Source: an uncultured Clostridia bacterium
GTDB taxonomy: Bacteria > Bacillota > Clostridia > Christensenellales > UBA1242
Direction of reading: 5' to 3'
DNA: 8,489 nucleotides
Assembly (NCBI GenBank): GCA_947589655.1
Contig: CANQCE010000038.1
Coordinates: forward strand, 1-8,489
Of the stretch, positions 6,247 to 8,489 are shown in pieces. Position 1 is the first letter of the stretch; each line of letters begins with the position of its first letter. The translations under genes were made by a program, and so were the position numbers. The notes below the pieces were generated by a model. That model was given only the letters and a program-made list of their open reading frames with translations. It was not told the origin of the DNA and searched no databases.

Positions 6247-6987
6247 ATGACAAAAAACTTTCGTGATGCGGTAATTTTTTACAGATTTTTCGACCATAAA
6301 ACGGATGTCGTAAATGTTTATCTGCATGGCTGGGGTGATAGCCACAAAAGTTTGCTGTTTTGCCACAAATATTTAAAAAATCAAAGTTCCCTTTTTATAG
6401 ATTTTCCGCCCTTTGGCGAAAGTTCCAAAAACATTAAAGATTGGACGGTTTTTACATATGCAAACATGGTTATGAGCATATGTCAACATTTACATATTAA
6501 AAAATTCAACCTTATTGGGCACTCGTTTGGTGGGAGAATTGCCATCATTTTGGCAGCACTTTGCAAACAAGAGACCAATCGTTTGGTTCTGATTGACAGT
6601 GCTGGGTGCAAGCCGCGCCGAAGACTGGGCTATCACATTAAGGTGTGGACATACAAGGCAAAGAAAAAATTGGGGATGGATATTTCCAAATATGGCAGTT
6701 GCGATTACCGTGCGCTTACGCCGCAGATGCGAAAAATTTTCTGCAACATTGTCAACACGCATCTTGACGAATTTTTGCCAGAGATACAAGCACCTACGCT
6801 TATCATTTTTGGCGAAAACGATACAACAACGCCCATTTACATGGCAAAACGATTGCACAAAAAAATTAGGCATAGCGAACTTGTTTTGTTGGAGGGCGCT
6901 GGGCACTTCTCTTTTGTGGAAAAGAGGTTGGAATTTTTGTTAAAGTTAGAAGAATTTTTAAATGGGTTTAATTTTTACAAACTTTAA
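6247..6987 (+). CDS. Alpha/beta hydrolase fold protein, substrate unknown
   Basis: The 246-residue protein is a complete single-domain alpha/beta hydrolase. LHGWGD (26-31) forms the oxyanion-hole strand end, and the nucleophile elbow is GHSFGG with Ser93. IIFGENDTTTP gives the acid Asp192, and GAGHFSF gives His220. Residues of about 120-175 form the lid between the nucleophile and the acid. There is no signal peptide, so it is probably cytoplasmic. The class includes esterases, lipases and C-C hydrolases, and the sequence alone does not show the substrate. It starts 42 nt after murC in the same frame, with no other start codon between, and ends 12 nt before the MurF-like gene. That suggests, but does not prove, a link to the envelope. 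The start lacks a ribosome binding site but has a promoter directly upstream. Confidence 0.85.
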   Translation: MTKNFRDAVIFYRFFDHKTDVVNVYLHGWGDSHKSLLFCHKYLKNQSSLFIDFPPFGESSKNIKDWTVFTYANMVMSICQHLHIKKFNLIGHSFGGRIAIILAALCKQETNRLVLIDSAGCKPRRRLGYHIKVWTYKAKKKLGMDISKYGSCDYRALTPQMRKIFCNIVNTHLDEFLPEIQAPTLIIFGENDTTTPIYMAKRLHKKIRHSELVLLEGAGHFSFVEKRLEFLLKLEEFLNGFNFYKL

Positions 6988-6999
6988 GGGAGGGGGAAT

Positions 7000-8403
7000 A
7001 TGTTTGCACTTTATGCTTTTCTTGTAGCGGTGGCATTAACAGTTTTGTCTTACATATTTGTAAAAACATTTCAACTTGAAAATTATCGGTTGGATAGGTA
7101 TTTAAAAAAGGCGGCAAAACTTGATTTTGCCTTTGGCAGAAAAACGCCGCTGGTTTTCACAAAACGCATAAAAAGGTTGTTTTTTTGCATTTTTTTGCTT
7201 AATTTTTGCGTTTTTTTATTGTTTTTTGGGCTAATTCCACTTTTTTGGGTGAATTTTGCGCTTGCGGCACTTGCGCTAATTTTTCTTCCACTGTGGGTGA
7301 CACTTGGCTTTGCTGTGGCAAGTCCTGTTGAAAATTTCATTAAAAAAATTTACATAAAAAAAGCACAGAAAAAACTTTTGCGGCTAAAAACCAAGGTGGT
7401 TGCAATCACCGGAAGTTACGGCAAAACGTCCACGAAAAATATTCTGCAACAAATTTTAAATGAGGAGTTTGCTTGCACCGCCTCGCCAAAAAGTTACAAC
7501 ACCCCAATGGGCGTTTGCAAAACCATTTTGGAAAACCTTAAAGAAACTGACGATTTTCTCATTTTGGAATTTGGTGCCAGACGAAAAGGGGACATTGAAG
7601 AACTTGCCAAACTTGCCCCAGTTGATTTTGGAATTATAACACCCATAGGCAACTGTCACTTGGAGACCTTTGGCAGTTTGCAAACGCTTGAAGACACCAA
7701 GTATGAATTGTGTGAAAATACAAAAGAACTTGTTATTTTTAATGGCAAAAGCAGCCAAACAAGAAAACTTTACGACAGGTTTGCACGCAAAAAGTATTTG
7801 GTGTGCCAAGAGAACTCGTTTGCGTTTGCCAAAGATGTGACATCTTCAAATTGCGGCAGCACTTTTACGCTTGTGCTGGATGGCACTGAGGTCTTTTGCA
7901 ACACCAAACTTTTGGGGAGGGCAAATATAGACAACATTGTGGTTGCGGCGGCAATGGCATATCTTTTAGGAGAGAGTTGCTTTAGCATCCAAAGAGGAAT
8001 TGAAAAGTTAAAACCCACGCCGCACAGACTGGAACTTATAAAAGGGTTTGTAAATGTGCTGGACGATTCCTATAACAGCAATTTAGACGGTTTTAAACAG
8101 GCGCTTGAAGTGCTTTCCGGCTTTGAAGGGCGAAAGATAGTTGTCTCGCCTGGGTTGGTGGAACTTGGGCATAGCCAATACGAAGCCAACCTCACCGTTG
8201 GGCAGGAAGTGGCAAGGGTTGCAGACGTGTTTTTGATAATGAACGAAACTAATAAAAAATCACTCACAGATGGTGCTGCTGGTGGCACATGCAAAATTAT
8301 GTATGCCAGCACTCGCGATGAGCAAAAGAAGATTTTGAAGGAAATTTTGAAGGCAGGCGACTGCGTGTTATTTGAAAATGACCTACCAGATAATTTAAAA
8401 TAA
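7000..8403 (+). CDS. Membrane-anchored Mur ligase family protein, MurF-like
   Basis: This probably acts as UDP-MurNAc-tripeptide--D-Ala-D-Ala ligase, the last cytoplasmic step of the stem peptide. Residues 1-110 contain three hydrophobic segments (about 1-21, 58-80 and 84-106) with a basic stretch between, in place of the usual soluble MurF N-terminal substrate-binding domain. The catalytic part follows: P-loop ITGSYGKTSTK (136-146), SPKSYNTPMG (162-171), LEFGARRKGDIEELAKL (189-205), and HLETFGSLQTLEDTKYEL (220-237), where Lys234 fits the carbamylated lysine of MurD/E/F. The C-terminal domain has TPHRLE (340-345), VLDDSYNSN (353-361) and SPGLVELG (383-390), and ends FENDLPDN. The start at 7000 is fixed by a very strong RBS (AAGGGAGGGGG, 6986-6996), which overlaps the hydrolase stop region. 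MurF is the best match; substrate specificity is inferred, and a second, soluble MurF elsewhere cannot be excluded. Confidence 0.85.
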   Translation: MFALYAFLVAVALTVLSYIFVKTFQLENYRLDRYLKKAAKLDFAFGRKTPLVFTKRIKRLFFCIFLLNFCVFLLFFGLIPLFWVNFALAALALIFLPLWVTLGFAVASPVENFIKKIYIKKAQKKLLRLKTKVVAITGSYGKTSTKNILQQILNEEFACTASPKSYNTPMGVCKTILENLKETDDFLILEFGARRKGDIEELAKLAPVDFGIITPIGNCHLETFGSLQTLEDTKYELCENTKELVIFNGKSSQTRKLYDRFARKKYLVCQENSFAFAKDVTSSNCGSTFTLVLDGTEVFCNTKLLGRANIDNIVVAAAMAYLLGESCFSIQRGIEKLKPTPHRLELIKGFVNVLDDSYNSNLDGFKQALEVLSGFEGRKIVVSPGLVELGHSQYEANLTVGQEVARVADVFLIMNETNKKSLTDGAAGGTCKIMYASTRDEQKKILKEILKAGDCVLFENDLPDNLK

Positions 8404-8411
8404 ACACTTAC

Positions 8412-8440
8412 ACTTTCTTTCTGTGCGGCAGAAAGAAAGT
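8412..8440. repeat. Perfect 12-bp hairpin after the MurF-like gene
   Basis: ACTTTCTTTCTG (8412-8423) and CAGAAAGAAAGT (8429-8440) are exact inverted repeats with a TGCGG loop. It begins 9 nt after the stop codon. There is no T tract after it, so it does not look like a standard intrinsic terminator. It forms a unit with the next hairpin. Confidence 0.8.
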
Positions 8441-8455
8441 TGGCAAAGAAAGACC

Positions 8456-8485
8456 GCATACTTTTCTAACGCTAGAAAAGTATGC
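8456..8485. repeat. Perfect 13-bp hairpin, second of a pair
   Basis: GCATACTTTTCTA (8456-8468) and TAGAAAAGTATGC (8473-8485) are exact inverted repeats with an ACGC loop. It lies 15 nt after the first hairpin and ends 4 nt before the window edge, so any T tract or further repeat units would be out of view. The pair may be an interspersed palindromic element or a mobile-element end. Confidence 0.8.
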
Positions 8486-8489
8486 AAAA

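Noticed and set aside
6202..6249. Read-through of the murC TAG into the hydrolase, which is in the same frame with no stop between
   Set aside because: MurC already ends at its normal C-terminus after LGAGD, and the linker codons look non-coding; a promoter and separate ATG explain the layout better.
7160..7260. T-rich runs inside the MurF-like gene as a possible terminator or frameshift site
   Set aside because: They encode the Phe/Leu-rich membrane segments in an unbroken frame, with no hairpin placed to make a terminator.

Overview
The window looks like a piece of a low-G+C, endospore-forming Bacillota genome, most likely an uncultured clostridial lineage. The evidence is the gene content: four sporulation or germination genes in a row (a SipL/SpoVID-like coat protein, spoIIR, sleB, ypeB), then spoVG, then peptidoglycan-precursor ligases. 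Intergenic DNA is very A+T-rich, start codons include GTG and TTG, and TGA is used as a stop. No phage, transposase, CRISPR, tRNA or rRNA gene was recognised.

Layout. Bases 3-1244 (+) are the 3' part of a SPOCS/DUF3794 protein ending in a divergent LysM domain and followed by an intrinsic terminator. Bases 1442-1960 (+) are spoIIR. Bases 2046-2720 and 2729-4213 (+) are the sleB-ypeB germination pair, 8 nt apart. A short bidirectional terminator separates ypeB from convergent spoVG (4288-4560, -), which starts at TTG behind a good RBS and a sigma-A-like extended -10 promoter. A 288-bp divergent intergenic region contains a G+C-rich patch with a small open frame. Three + strand genes follow: murC (4849-6204), an alpha/beta hydrolase (6247-6987) and a membrane-anchored MurF-like ligase (7000-8403). 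Two near-adjacent perfect hairpins close the window (8412-8485).

How the genes fit together. The first block covers the spore life cycle: coat anchoring (SPOCS/LysM protein), forespore-to-mother-cell signalling that activates sigma-E (SpoIIR), and cortex breakdown at germination (SleB with its partner YpeB). The second block makes the UDP-MurNAc peptide: MurC adds L-Ala, and the MurF-like enzyme probably adds D-Ala-D-Ala. A hydrolase of unknown substrate lies between them. SpoVG, an RNA-binding regulator, sits divergently beside murC. In some clostridia I recall the order murC-purR-spoVG-glmU, so this may be a rearranged version of that locus.

The window is mostly conventional. The points most worth a second look are: a near-consensus promoter placed so that the hydrolase mRNA should be leaderless; the MurF-like enzyme whose N-terminal domain is replaced by membrane segments; an insertion of about 25 residues in MurC; the charged cytosolic tail on YpeB; the nested repeats before sleB; and the double-hairpin element at the 3' end. 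I found no convincing new multi-gene system.
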